From Bromus sterilis (lineage: Eukaryota > Streptophyta > Magnoliopsida > Poales > Poaceae): a DNA stretch of 64,000 nt. The stretch covers positions 184,135,501-184,199,500 of the forward strand of contig OX465598.1 of NCBI GenBank assembly GCA_950022295.1. The letters run 5' to 3'. The notes under the pieces are model-generated. The model was not told where the DNA came from. It saw only the letters and a list, made by a program, of their open reading frames with translations, and did no database searches. Shown one piece after another: positions 34,226 to 45,949 of this stretch (within the stretch, counting starts at the first letter, position 1; each line of letters begins with the position of its first letter). Both the position numbers and the translations under genes were made by a program.

Positions 34226-34412
34226 GATGGCAGTATTTGGGCAACATTTATTTTATTGCGGTCGAGCGGCTACATGAGTTGCCGGTCATGTCTGACCGAT
34301 GGGGACTATGGTTAGAACAGTCGCAAGTTTGCTACGTTCCATGGGTTACCCACGTCCTCGTCTGTCTTCGGGTTCTTCAGCCTGTAGGCGCCACCTGCGA
34401 TGACTTCTGAGA

Positions 34413-37400
34413 TTATAAATGGTCCTTCCATTGGGGGGCAAGTTTATGGACCTTCTCTTGTATCAGCCGTAGGAGTAGGTCACCTTTGTTGAAGGTTCTA
34501 GTGCGCAAGCGACTGCTTTGGTAGGTGCGTAGCTTGTCCTGGTATCCCTCTGATTTTGCCAGGGATGTATCTCTTGCTTCGTCAGCTGTATCTTTGTCAT
34601 CTTTTAATGCTTCTTCTCCTTCGTACCCGGTGACCCAAGGTGCTCCGAACTTGAGGTCATGTGGTAGTACTACCTTTGCCCCGTACACCATGAAGAAGGG
34701 TGTGTACTGGGTCGCGGTGTTTGGTGTAGTTCGTAGGCTCCATAGTACCGCGGGGAGTTCTTCTACCCAATTGTCGGCGGCTTGCTCGAGTGGTGCGAGG
34801 AGCCGCTTCTATATTCCCCCGCATACAAGGCCGTTTGCTTTTTTCACTTGGCCGTTGGACTGCGGGTGCGTGACTGATGCATAATTGATTTTGATGCCCA
34901 GTTCTTCGCAAAAGTTCTGGAATTCTGCGGCTGTGAAGTTTGTGCCGTTGTCCGTGATGATATTGTGTGGCACTCCGAACCTGAAGATGATCGATTTGAT
35001 GAAGTTGACAGACGTGAGGGCTGTGGAGCTGGTGATGGGCACTGCGTCGATCCATTTGGTGAACTTGTCGACTGCGACGAGCAGGTGTGTCCTTCCACCC
35101 TTTGATGATTTCTTGAGTGGTCCCACCATGTCGAGCCCCCAGGTGGAGAACGGCCAGGATAGTGGTATGATCTTGAGCTCTGAGGCGGGAGCGTGTGGCC
35201 TGTTGGCGAATTTCTGGAAGGCGACACAACGTCGCACAATTGCCTCTACGTTTTTCATGGTTGTGGGCCAATAGAACCCGGCTCGGAATGCTTTGGACAC
35301 GAGTACTCGACTGCTCGCATGGTGCCCGCAGGTGCCTTCGTGGATTTCGAGAAGTAGGGCTTTGCCGTCCTCTTCGTCGATGCACCTTTGGAGTATCTGG
35401 GTCATGCTGCACTTGTATAGCTGTTTGTTGATCACCGTGAACGCCTTGGATCGTCGGCTGATGCGCCGTGCTTCGGCCACGTCCTGCGGTAGCGTACCTT
35501 CGATTAGGAATCGTAGGAACGGTTTTTCCCAGACAGGTCCTTCGAGCTCTGTCGGAGCTGTGCTGTCGGGTGTGCTGGTGCTTATGCCTTATGATGGGCT
35601 ATCTGCTGCCACCTGCGCGTCCTCGCCGTCCACGACTGCTTCAGGTGCTGCTGCCTGTACCTTGATGGATCTCTGGCTGATGCTTTCGAGAAAAACGCCG
35701 GGTGGTATTGGTCCTCCGGTCGAACCAATGTTCGCGAGTTCGTCAGCTTCTGTGTTGTTGGCCCTGGTGATGTAGTTTAGCTCGCAGCCGTCGAAACTTC
35801 CTTCGAGTGCGTTGTAGAGCTTCTGGTAGGCCGCCATGTTGTCGGCTATTGCGTTGCAGTTTCTCATCGTCTGCTGGACGACGAGATTGGAGTCCCCGTA
35901 GATTATGAGGCGAGTGGCTCCGCACGTTTTGGCCATGCACATGCCATGGAGGAGTGCCTCGTATTCTTCTTTGTTGTTGGAGGCGTGACTGAAGTTGATC
36001 TGGAGGACATATTTTAGCTTTGTTCCTTTGAGGGAGATGAGCACAACTCCTGCCCCGACTCCTTGTTGTCTCTTGGACCCATCGAAGAACATTGACCATG
36101 AACTTGATATGTCTGGGGGGCCTGGTGTCTGAACCTCCGTCCACTCGACCAGGAAATCTGGGAGTGCTTGGGCTTTGATGGCTGTTGGGTGCTTGAACTG
36201 CAGGCCCCGCGGGCTGAGCTCAATGTTCTACTCGGCGACTCGTCCAGTCGCTCCAGGATTGTGGAGTATGTCAGCGAGTGGTGCTCTGCTCACGATTGTG
36301 ATAGGGTGCTCGTCGAAGTAGTGGGACACCTTTCTTGAGGTCATGATGACGGCCAGTAGTAGCTTCTGATAATGAGGGTACCGCTGCTGGGATTTGGTCA
36401 GGAGCATGCTGAGGTAGTAGATTGGTCTCTGGATGCTCTAGACCTTGCCTTCTTCTGTGCGTTCGACAACGAGCGATGTGCTTACTACACTGTTGCGTGC
36501 TGCCACGTAGAGGTATAGCTTCTCTCGTTCCTTGGGTACCGCCAGGATTGGTGGGGTCGAGAGTGTCTTTTTCAGGTCCGCGAATGCTTGGCGGGCTTCC
36601 TCCGTCCACTCGAATTTCTCTCCTTTCCTGAGAAGCTGATAGAAAGGCAGTGTGCATTCTCCCAGCCTGCTGATGAAGCGGCTTAGGGCTGCGAGTTTTC
36701 AAGTGAGCTGTTGTACTCCTTTGACGTCGGTTGGTTCTTGCATTCGGGCGATGGCTTGGACTTTCTCAGGGTTTGCCTCGATTCCTCGGGCAAAGACCAT
36801 ATAGCTGATCAGCTTCCCCGCCGGTATGCCGAATGTGCACTTCTTTGGGTTGAGTTTGATTCTGTATTTGTTGAGCGCTGGGAAGGTTTCACGCAGGTCG
36901 TCGAGTAGTGTGGCTGCTTTGTAGGTCTTGATGACAATGTCATCCACATAGACTTGCACATTTCTTCCGATTTTCTCTTTTAGGCAGGCCTGCATCATTC
37001 GCTGGTATGTGGCGCCTGCGTTCTTAAGTCCGAAGGGCATGGTCCTGTAGCAGAATACGCCATAGGGGGTGATGAACGGTGTGTGCTCTTTGTCTTCTTC
37101 CTTCATCCTGATCTGGTTGTATCCTGAGTAGGCATCAAGAAAGGAAAGTAGATCGCACCCTGCTGTCGAGTCGATTATCTGATCGATTCTAGGCAGGGGA
37201 AAGTGGTCCTTCGGGCAATGCTTGTTGACTGGTCCGTATTCGACACACATGCGTAGCACGTGCGTGTCTTTCTTGGGCACCAGCACTGGGTTGGCTATCT
37301 AGGTGGCTTTCTTCGTTTCTAAGATGAACTGGGCGTCGAGTAACCGGTTGACTTCCTCTCCGATTGCTCTGCGCTTGGGCTCCGAGAATCGTCTCAGAGC
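34413..37400 (-). pseudogene. pol: Element H pol: RT, RNase H, archaeal RNase H, integrase
   Basis: RT: CVEYGPVNKHCPKDHFPLPR, LSFLDAYSGYNQI, VQVYVDDIVIKT (37200-36930). First RNase H region degenerate (about 36640-36280). Second RNase H with MFFDGSKRQQGVG, KEEYEALLHG, IYGDSNLVVQQ, NNTEADELA (36090-35740), all acidic residues present. Integrase: HHCC region with the last Cys replaced by Phe (CVAFQKF, 35217-35219), LDMVGPL, ITDNGTNF, and GQVKKANGL, where the catalytic Glu is Lys (34842-34844). Almost all pieces share one reading frame but are cut by stops: 37299, 36699, 36438, 36228, 35589 and 34809. A frameshift near 34430 follows. Confidence 0.9.
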
Positions 37401-39264
37401 TTACTTCACCGTCTTCGTGTTTTGCTTGATGCATAGGGCGTGCTCCGCGTATTCGCGTGGTATTCCAGGCATGTCGGCTGGGCACCAGGCGAATATTTCC
37501 CACTCATCTCGAAGGAAAGCGACGAGAGCCGTAGCCTGCTCCTCTGGTAGGTGGGCGTACACGCGGACTGTTTTTTCCGGGTCCGTCGGGTGCACTTGGT
37601 GAGTGATTGTGTCGCTGTCGATGTTGAAGTCGCGTTCGTACTCCTTAGATTCGCTTCGGCTCACCAATGGGAAGGTACTCTTGTCCGTCACCATGGCTAT
37701 TTCTCTGAGTTCTTGTTCGGCTCCGAATGTGTCGGAGATTTTGTGAAAGTCACGGTCCCATTGATCTGATTTGATGAAGCTTCCGTTGATCGTGAGGACT
37801 CCCGTTGATCCTGGCATCTTGAGCTTGAGGTAGGCGTAGTGTGGAACCTCCATGAACTGCGCGAATGTTGGTCGTCCCAATATGGCGTGATACTGCGATT
37901 GCCAGTCGAGTACTTCGAACTCGAGGACGTGCTTTGCGAAGTTGCGTCGGTTGCCGAAGACAACTTCAAGTTCGACGACTCCGAGGGATGTGGCTGCTTC
38001 TCCTGGGACTATCCCGTGTAACACGGTGCTCGATTTCTTCCATACTGATCGTGGGATCAGCATCTTTTGCAGGGTGCTGGCGAAGATGATATTCATGCTG
38101 CTGCCTCCATCCATGAAAACCCTATCCATGTCGTATCCTCCGATTTGTGCATCGAGCACTAGGGGCGCGTGCCCCGTTCTTGGGACTGCGGGTGTATGGT
38201 CGTCCTGTGAGAACGTGATGCTGGTCTCCGCGTCATGTAGCTGGTAGACTTCGACTATGTTTATGCTCTCGGCTGCTCTAGCTTGCAGGGTGTAGGCATC
38301 GCGTTGTGCTTGTGGCGCCCTTCCCTCTTGGATCATGAGCACCTGTCCTTGCAGCGAGCTATCACGTCCTTCAGGGCTTGAGGGCGGGAATTGTTCGGGT
38401 CGCCGGTTGCACTTGTCTTCTTTCTTCTTCTCTTTCTTGAGGTCGTCGGCTAGCTCGTTGAACAGGCGGCAGCATCTCAAAGTGTGACCTGACCTGACGC
38501 GTCCCCAGTCATCCTCGAAGCTGTGGATCATGCAGGGTCCTGCTAGCTGCTCTCTAGCCGCGAGTTTGCTAGATCCGGCGTGCCTTTTCCTTCTTGAGAT
38601 TATGAAGATTTTCTCGTGATCCTCCGGGTGTTCGTGGAAGCGAGGGTCGGTTTCGATTCCTCGACTCATGTCTTGGTTCTTGATGAGGTTGGCGAATTCA
38701 TCTGGCCTTCGATTTGGGTCATAGTACTCGTCCACCGGCGTCTCGGAGTCGCTGTCCTGGCTGGCGGCAGGTGCTCGTGCGACGACGTGTCGTCGAGTGG
38801 TCGTCGGTTGCACGGCTGCGTGACGTGGCTCGTTCAGTGGGGCCTCGCTGTAGATCTTCCTTGCGCGCCTTTTGGGTCGTCGATTCCTTTCTCCTTGGCG
38901 ATGGTTCTGCTGATCGCTGGTTTCGATCTCGCAGTCATCGTCTTGATGTGCGGCGGGTGCCCGGGCGGCGGTGGGTTGTCGAAAGATTTGCGAGTCCTCC
39001 GCTGTGCGTCGCGGTTCGTCGAGTGGAATTCCTTCGTAGAGGCCTCTCGCCGTTCTTTTGGGTCGTCGACTCCTTCGCTGCTGACGCTGCGCTTGGCCAT
39101 TACCGTAGTATCGGTCCTGGCACAGCTGTAGCCCAAGCGATCTTGGGGCGGCAGAGATGTTCACCGTGATCTTGAATCCTTTGAGTGGGCTAGATCTGGT
39201 CCTTTCCCTTGAGTTGTGGCTTGCTGAAGACGGGACCGCCGAGATCGTGATCCCAACCTGTGTG
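37401..39264 (-). pseudogene. Element H gag remnant and protease
   Basis: Open frame ending in TAA at 37401-37403, where the downstream frame continues in phase. It contains an aspartic protease, YDMDRVFMDGGSSMNIIF and ILGRPTFAQFM (about 38150-37850). Upstream is Arg/Glu-rich linker with repeated RRPKR.AR. motifs (about 39050-38750) and a Lys-rich stretch. The usual Tat gag core (large hydrophobic retrotrans_gag domain) is not visible, so either it was deleted or the element depends on another's gag. No start codon is assigned. Confidence 0.75.
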
Positions 39265-39283
39265 GTTCCCACAGACGGCGCCA
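39265..39283 (-). other. Element H primer binding site
   Basis: The minus strand reads TGGCGCCGTCTGTGGGAAC two bases inside the 5' LTR. It begins with the TGG complementary to a tRNA CCA end. I cannot assign the tRNA with confidence. Confidence 0.75.
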
Positions 39284-39285
39284 AT

Positions 39286-39723
39286 TGACGGGGATCAACC
39301 CCGGCAAATCCCATGGTCAGGGAACCTGGGTTAGTCATGAGAGGCATAGGTTGGACGATAGCTCGTCGGCAAACAGGAGGACACGTTCCTGCTCGATATT
39401 ATTGATGAGGGAGATGCGATTACAGTGGATGCCAAGGCTGGAGCGCTCAAGGCTAGGGTTAAAGATGATATTGGATGCCTTTTGGCATCGCCCCTCCTAG
39501 CCCTTATATACTGGTCTAGGTCTCGGGGCGTTCATCTACGTTTACAGGTAAGCTTTCCTAACCCTAGCTTGCTCCGTACGACAGGTCTTCGCACCTTCCT
39601 TGTGAGTCGCAGACTCCTGTGTCGGTGCCAACTAGCGTGCCAAGGCGGGTCTTCATGGGCCTTCTATCTTCAGGGACACTGGGTAGGCTTATCTGTAGGA
39701 GTCGTGGGGTCACCACCTCGTCA
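39286..39723 (-). repeat. Element H 5' LTR (438 bp)
   Basis: Second LTR copy. On the minus strand a TATATAAG box (39503-39510) is the likely promoter for the element transcript. Confidence 0.9.
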
Positions 39724-39869
39724 ATGAAAGCAATAAAATACGCCCATATGTAACAGCCACATCAGAATTCTTAACTAACACCATTATTAACAAGAGAGCA
39801 AATCACAAAGTATAGCATGAGAGTACAAAAATTCTTAACCAACATGTCATAAATTACACTTAAGATGCC
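39724..39869. other. CACTA 3' flank after element H
   Basis: AT-rich sequence directly after the H TSD, continuing the CACTA interrupted at 30545. It is likely 3' UTR of the minus-strand CACTA gene. Confidence 0.5.
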
Positions 39870-40306
39870 TCATTCCTCGTCAGAAGATGAAATGACGATG
39901 AGTTTGTTCTCTCTTGCGGCCTGAGTTGTTTCCCATACTATAGCTTGGCGTGTCAGGTCTGCTGGAGGGATGTAGACGTCGTTGTCGTCGCCCGGGGGTG
40001 TTATGCCAGGGTAGTTGCGCGCCCAAACGGCATTGAACTCCGCCTCCTCTGCTGCGTCTCATCCTCTATCTCACGCCTATTTCGAAACAGCTCTGAAGCA
40101 GTGGGGTGAATATCAGAGCTTGTCGTCGAAAAGCGAGATGCATAGGAGGACGCCGTCGACGCAGAGAGGCGCGGGCCCGTGGAGGAGCCCGATGAGGATG
40201 GCGCCGGCGCTGGCGCGAGAGCGAGCGCAGGCGGACAGGGGGTGGCGGCACCACGTGCTATACGGCCGCCGGTGCTAATGTGGCATGTTTGGCGGGAGCG
40301 AACCAT
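39870..40306 (-). pseudogene. CACTA gene terminal exon remnant; protein starts like a histone H3 tail
   Basis: The minus strand has a splice acceptor, ATTTTGCAG, then ATG at 40306 opening MVRSRQTCHISTGGRIAR, followed by Pro/Ala/Ser-rich sequence. This aligns with the histone H3 N-terminus (MARTKQTARKSTGGKAPRK): R3, Q6, T7, S11, T12, G13, G14 and R18 are identical (numbering with Met as 1), and K/R swaps keep charge. The frame is lost near 40065. A second frame then carries AEFNAVWARNYPGITPP and ends LIVISSSDEE at a TGA (39870-39872). An acidic SSSDEE end seems usual for Triticeae CACTA proteins from memory. Whether the ATG is the true start or an exon-internal Met cannot be decided here. Confidence 0.5.
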
Positions 40307-41977
40307 GTCAGTCGTGCTGCAAAATATGTAGTTAGTAATAAGCAATGCACACATTATAATATAACTCAAGCATCAATATGGAAGAATTAGTTCAGAAATA
40401 ATTATGGAAAGAGAACTATTGCCTAAATCATTTCAAGCAACATCACTAATCAAGCAAAACTTCTACTCGTGATTCTGTAATGAAAACTAGGGCAGCGCAA
40501 ATTAATGCGATAGTACTCTACTATAACTACATTGATTCAATTAATTTGGTTCTCGGGAGTTTGCAGCTCACCGGAGACCAATCTTATCACAAATCCCACA
40601 CATAATGCTAAAAAAGAACACCCTGAGTTTTATTTTTCCCTTGAGTCAAATGACATCACAAGATTCTGAACTCAAAATAAACTATAATCTTTAGACAGTT
40701 CAGATTGTGCATTTCAGTTAAGTACCACAAGTTTATTTTGCACTTAGATACGACCTGATAAATAACAACAATCCTAATCCACAGCCGACATCAAAACTAC
40801 AACTACTGCACTTACTTATTGTGATAATAATAGAAATGTATGATGTGGAAACAAAAGCATCTCTTCAAAAGGACAAATTGGACCTTTAGCTTAACAGAAG
40901 CAATTCTGCCGGAAGTTCAATTTTGCCCAACAGGAAAACTACACAATTGTCTTTAACAAAAAGTTGGTTATCAGGTATGAAAAAATTGAATCCAAAGATA
41001 TTTTTATGGAATTTAGTCATTAGGAATGCTCCTTGTATATTGTGTAATGGTTAACTATATGACATCCGCCCTTTCTAGAATACACTCCATTTTTCATTTG
41101 GTAACTTCAATATTGGTCTCTTATTATTCGTTTATCAGTTGCACTAATAGTAAAGCACATTTTGCAGATGGCAAAAAAAATTAGGTACTTCTGAATGTCG
41201 GTGGACCAGATAGGGTTTCAAGACTGCAAATGGATGAGTCTGTTGCCGAAGTTCGTGGATATAGCAAGTCGATAATCAAATATGTGCCAACATCATTGGT
41301 ATGAACTCTTACCTCTGCTGATGTGAATGTTTTGAGAGATAGTCATAGTTCATAATGCAATATAGAACAATTACGAATTTTATAGTTGTGGTAAATTTGA
41401 CAATTGTGCTAGCTTCTTTGCTCTACCTTAATAGGTTTCCAGCCTGGCTGCCTGAAATGAAATCATTTCAAGCATTAGTAGTCATATGACCCTTTATCAG
41501 TGGTAATGGCATACTGGAAGGGCCTCATATAGTTCAACCTAGGCATACTGGAAGGGCCTCATATAGTTCTACCTAGCCAAATTACAGAACAGAAATTCGG
41601 AATGCTACCTTACACAAGAACCTCGTAGATTTGAACCTAAGAAATAATTAAGCAGTAAACGCAGGAGGGAGAGAGAGATGGAGGGAGAGGGAGGCTCACC
41701 GTGGCGTCGTCGGAGACGGGCAGGGAAGTCGGGGGCAACGAGTTCGAGGAGGTCGGCGGCGCACGAGTTACAGCAGAGAGGAGGCGAGGCGTGGTGAGAG
41801 AGAGAGAGAGAGGCTCACCGTGTCGTCGCCGGAGACGGGCAGGGTGGACGGGGGGGGGGGGGACGAGATCGAGGAGGTCGGCGGCGCACGAGTACACTAC
41901 AGAGAGGCAGCGGGGCGTGGTGAGAGAGACAGAGAGAGAGGCACACCGGAGGGGCAGGGGCGGGGGGCACGAGCTCG
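40307..41977. other. CACTA remainder, no clear coding sequence
   Basis: AT-rich, intron-like sequence on the presumed minus-strand CACTA gene. Contains a 34-bp tandem duplication (about 41508-41541 and 41542-41575, GGCATACTGGAAGGGCCTCA). From 41640 it is purine-rich with GAGAGA runs. A unit starting GGCTCACCGTG is tandemly repeated (41693 and 41812, period 119). A run of G's lies near 41849. Confidence 0.6.
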
Positions 41978-42090
41978 TGATAACCCACAACTGCAGGGGA
42001 TCGAGATAGTCCTCGTGGGTAAGAATAACCCAATTTATAGATTCGACTCAAGGGGAGCCAAAAAATACCCACAAGCTTTGACAGTGGAGT

Positions 42091-45000
42091 TGTCACAACC
42101 CTAGTTTTGGTATGTGCTTTTTATTTCTAGAAATAATGCATCATGTTTAAATTACTTTATTTAATAATTGAGGATTTGGAAAAGCCTCAAAAAGAATTTA
42201 AATAAATGGCCAGAGAAAAATATATTTCCAAAAAAATCTTCTGAACTTTTGAAAAATCTTTATAAATGGGCATGATCACATTTCATGTGTTGTGGGTCCC
42301 ATGTCATGCTCATGGATTTCTGAAAAAGTCCAAAAGTGCCTTTGGAAATTAAATATTATTCATATTTGAATTGAAATTCAAATGTTTTGAATTTCAAAAA
42401 TTCTCAAACAGTGGGTGTGGCTACTGATATGTCACCTAAGCCCAAATAAAATGCTTGGGGATTTTATAAAAATTCTCTGGGTATTTGTTTTAGAGAAAAA
42501 CAAACAAAACAGAAACAATAAAAGAAAAAAGGAAAGAAACTCACGTGCTTACCCTTCTGGCCCACCTGGCCCATCTGCAACTGAAGACTGGCCCAGCCCA
42601 CCAGGGGCAGATCCGTCTTCTTCCTGGCGCCAGGAGGACAGAGGCGTGGCAAGCATGCCGGCACCCTTGCCACCTCCTGCTTGCCACGGGACATCCCCGT
42701 CCTCATCTCGTCGCCAGGATAAGGCCCTGGACGCCTCCTCCATTCCCTCCTGTTTTTTCCAGGCCGCTCCCCTCCTTCCTCCCCTTTTTCTGCGCGTACC
42801 CGAAGCTCGCCGGCGGTAGCCGTTGCGCACAGACGTGGCCACTTGCCTTCCCTTGCCACACCAAGTTGTCCAGGAGGTGCGCGCCGTCGAGAAGCACCGC
42901 CCCGCTGAAGATCGAGACCCCTGCCGCCTTGTATACGACGCCAGCTTCGCCGAAGCGCTCCGGCCGCCATGGCCTTCCTCCTGCAAATTCGTCACCGCAA
43001 CCTCTGCTCAGCCTCCGTCGCCAGCACCACTGTGCTCGGGGTGAGGTTCTCTTCAAAACACCCCGCTCCATGCTCTGTTTTGTGCCCCGTCGCAAATTTC
43101 CCGTCGAGGCAGAACTCCGGCCGCCGTGGAGCTCCTCACCGCCGTGGCCTCCGGCCTCCTCCAGCTGGCGCGTGGGCTCCACTGGATGCGCGCGTGCAAG
43201 GGTTGCATCCTTGTGCCCTTGGCGCAGCCATCCGTGGCCGGAGCCGCCTTCCGCAGCAGGCGCCTCCGCGTCCAGAGACGTCGGCGTCAAGCCGCCGGCC
43301 ACCCATGCCTAACCTCCCTGCTAATTCCCCCCTCTCTCTATGACAGTGCCCCCCACCCCGATAATTAAACCGGTTTAGTTAAATTAACCCCCTGTTAGTT
43401 TAATTTAAACCGGGGAATTACCGTGAGCCACTGACATGTGGGACCCCCATGTCAATTGGACCAGCCAACCCCCCCTGATGTTATGCCAACACAAGCATGA
43501 TGCAGTAAATCAATTTTCCAGATTTTAAAATATTCCAGAAATTCCTGAAAATGTTTAAATCTTTGAAATTGAATAACATTTAAACCATAAATCCAAATCA
43601 AACAAATAATATATGAAAAAATATCAGAAAAATGCAAGGAATCCAAATATGCAACTTTCAAGCATGAAAAATTAGTTTACAATGAACAAACAGTAGCAAA
43701 TGCAATATGGAAAATTTTGAATATTCATTTGTAGTTTGAATTTGGAATTCTTTTCCAAATATACTTCAATTAACATGTTGTAACATGAACATAGGTCACA
43801 TCAGCACCATGCCATGCTATTTTAAGCATCTTGTTTATGCATTGCAATGTATGATTTATACTTTGTTGTCTCGGTGTTTGCCTCTTCTCAATAGATTCAT
43901 CGCCGGACGTAATTTCCGACTGCTCTGAAGACTGGCACCTCATGATTGTCAACAAGGCAAGCAAACCCCATTGAGCATGTCTATATAAACCCATTTCCCT
44001 CTTGTTCTCTTCTGCATGATAAGGTGATTCACATGTTACCCTTCTACCGCTAGTTGAACCCATCCTTTGCATGACCTATCATTGCTGCCACAGTATTAAG
44101 AAAACCTCAACCTAGCAGATACAAGATTGTTTGTGTTCATCATGTGGCCCTTCATCCGTGTAATGCTTATGCTATGCTTAGAGTGTTTTCAATGAAGTTG
44201 ATCCATCTGGGTGATGTATCGGGATGGTAGTGAACATTGCAACATGATGGTAATGTGTTGGTGAAGTCACCCTAACAAAGGTGAACAATGAGAGGCTGTG
44301 TAGGAGTACACAGTGGTTTGTATCATTTACACTTCCCTAGGCCCTGAGTTCTCGTGTTGTGATCCAAGACAAGAGTACTTCCACATGCAGGGCTATGGGA
44401 CCCCGTTTGGCCTACTAACTCACCCCGACTATGGTCCAAGATTCGCATGGGTTATTGCTTCTTCGATTTGATTTTGTGCCGGAGTGGGAGGAGATGCACG
44501 GTTACTTTCTAGAAAGTTTTAGGCAAGCGCAGTTCCATACATCGAGGTGGGCTTGTCGGACCGTCCATACATCGTCTAGTTCCTGAACGGAAACCCCGGC
44601 CGGATTCCCGATTGGGGTACATACTCAGATTGGTGGTTCCCTGGACTAGAGTTGGAGCCGTGAGGTAAGTGCCTTGGTGTTTATCCTCGTCCGACATCCG
44701 CTTGAAGGATGACGAGTCACGAGCGGTAAGTGATGACACGTGTGTGAAACGTACACCCCTGCAGGGTAATGATCTATTCGAATAGCCGTGTCCGCGGTTA
44801 TGGACTACTTGGAGACCTTTACTTGATTATTAGACAACCTAAACGGATACTCTAAAACTGCCAAGATAAGTGTGAGTGCTATGGGTTCCTTCCTCGTGGG
44901 GAAGTCGAGGAGGAATCCATGGTGGTGTATTGATGTGGTGATAAAGATTAGATGGACTTGAGTGCGCTTCTCATCTCAACTCTATGTAGCCGTAGTACAG

Positions 45001-45933
45001 GATAGCCAAGTCAAAGCTTTCTGCATTACAACTCCACTTTCCTTTACCTTGATACCTGAGCATAAGTAGTATAGTTCTGATGTAAGTCTTGCTGAGTACG
45101 TCTTTGTACTCACATTTGCTTATTTTATGTTCTAGAGAGGAGACCATTGACCCTGATGGTGGCCTCTACCTCGAGCTCGACGCCGACTAAGTCGTATAGT
45201 TCCAGACAGCAGCCTGGTTCCTTTGGAGGTTCGTTGTATTTTCTTTCAGGCTTCTTAAGTCATTTGTTAACCTTGTCTTTACTAAGAAATAATTTGCTTC
45301 CGTTGTTGCTTGATGTAATGTTGGATCCCAGTTATGTGATCTCTACTTGTAACACTACTATATCTTCTTTGTTTATCAGATGCAATAAAACTATGAGTTT
45401 GTAGAGTTCATTTTGTGTTACCTGCTATTATACACTTGGCATGCATGTTGCGTGTATATTTATATCGTGCATGTCATGTGTGGGGTTCGATAGCTTAGTT
45501 GTGCTCTCGCCGGCGGTCTATCTTACACCAAGTGGCCCTGAGATGTGTGCAGCTTGGGGCATCGCGATGCGATTGCTCGTGACTCCGTCACGTGGCACAC
45601 TTTGTTGTACGATCGAGCCCGCCCGGGACCCCGACTAAGTTATCGGGCTGGAGTCTTTTTATGTAAGTGTTATGATTCAATCGATAATATGATTGAGGCG
45701 ACTTGTCTATGAGTATGGGATTTCACCACCCATAATCATTTAGACTTGTGAGCGAACAATGAGGACCCATCTCAGTTGATCATCCGGGCCTGGATGGGAT
45801 GCCCCTCATGTTCGAGCTTTCCGAGAGTGTCTTGTACTTGGCCTTGTCTGCTTAGACAAGTGGGTATGGCTCTCGGCTCTCCATATGATTGAGTTGTGAC
45901 TGGAATTACATATGAAAATTCCGGGTCCCGACA
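42091..45933 (+). repeat. Element D 5' LTR
   Basis: TGTCACAACCC to GGGTCCCGACA. GC-rich island at about 42540-43340 inside AT-rich flanks; long frames there on both strands are compositional. The last 100 bp (TGCTTAGACAAGTGGGTATG, GGCTCTCCATATGA) match the B LTR end. Confidence 0.92.
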
Positions 45934-45937
45934 GACT

Positions 45938-45949
45938 TGGTATCAGAGC
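45938..45949 (+). other. Element D primer binding site, initiator tRNA-Met
   Basis: TGGTATCAGAGC four bases after the 5' LTR. Confidence 0.92.

Larger units (their letters stand above)
30546..39723 (-). mobile_element. Element H: decayed Tat-clade Ty3/Gypsy retrotransposon with antisense B3-like ORF
   Basis: LTRs TGACGGGG to CTCGTCA at 30546-30993 and 39286-39723. Probable TSD: ATGAC on the left, ATGAA on the right (one mismatch). On the minus strand: primer site, gag/protease remnant, RT, RNase H, a second archaeal-type RNase H, integrase. The second RNase H marks the Tat clade. Between integrase and the 3' LTR lie a 65-bp tandem array and a plus-strand ORF. Extra ORFs, including antisense ones, are known in Tat elements such as Grande. 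Confidence 0.9.
30223..41977. mobile_element. CACTA (En/Spm-like) transposon, one end, interrupted by element H
   Basis: The left end is CACTACTAGAAAA, preceded by TAA. It is followed by subterminal repeats of (T)AATGGCGCAC and its complement GTGCGCCATTA. Element H splits it at 30545/39724. After H a minus-strand gene remnant ends VISSSDEE. The other terminus is not seen before element C interrupts at 41978, so the right limit given here is only where C starts. Confidence 0.75.

Noticed and set aside
38616..39131. Plus-strand frames opposite element H gag
   Set aside because: Shadows of the Arg/Glu-rich minus-strand coding sequence; no domain.
42545..43312. Long open frames on both strands in the element D LTR island, repeated at 48099-48663
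   Set aside because: The stretch is GC-rich with few stop-like triplets, frames are open on both strands at once and contain no known domain. It is LTR leader sequence.
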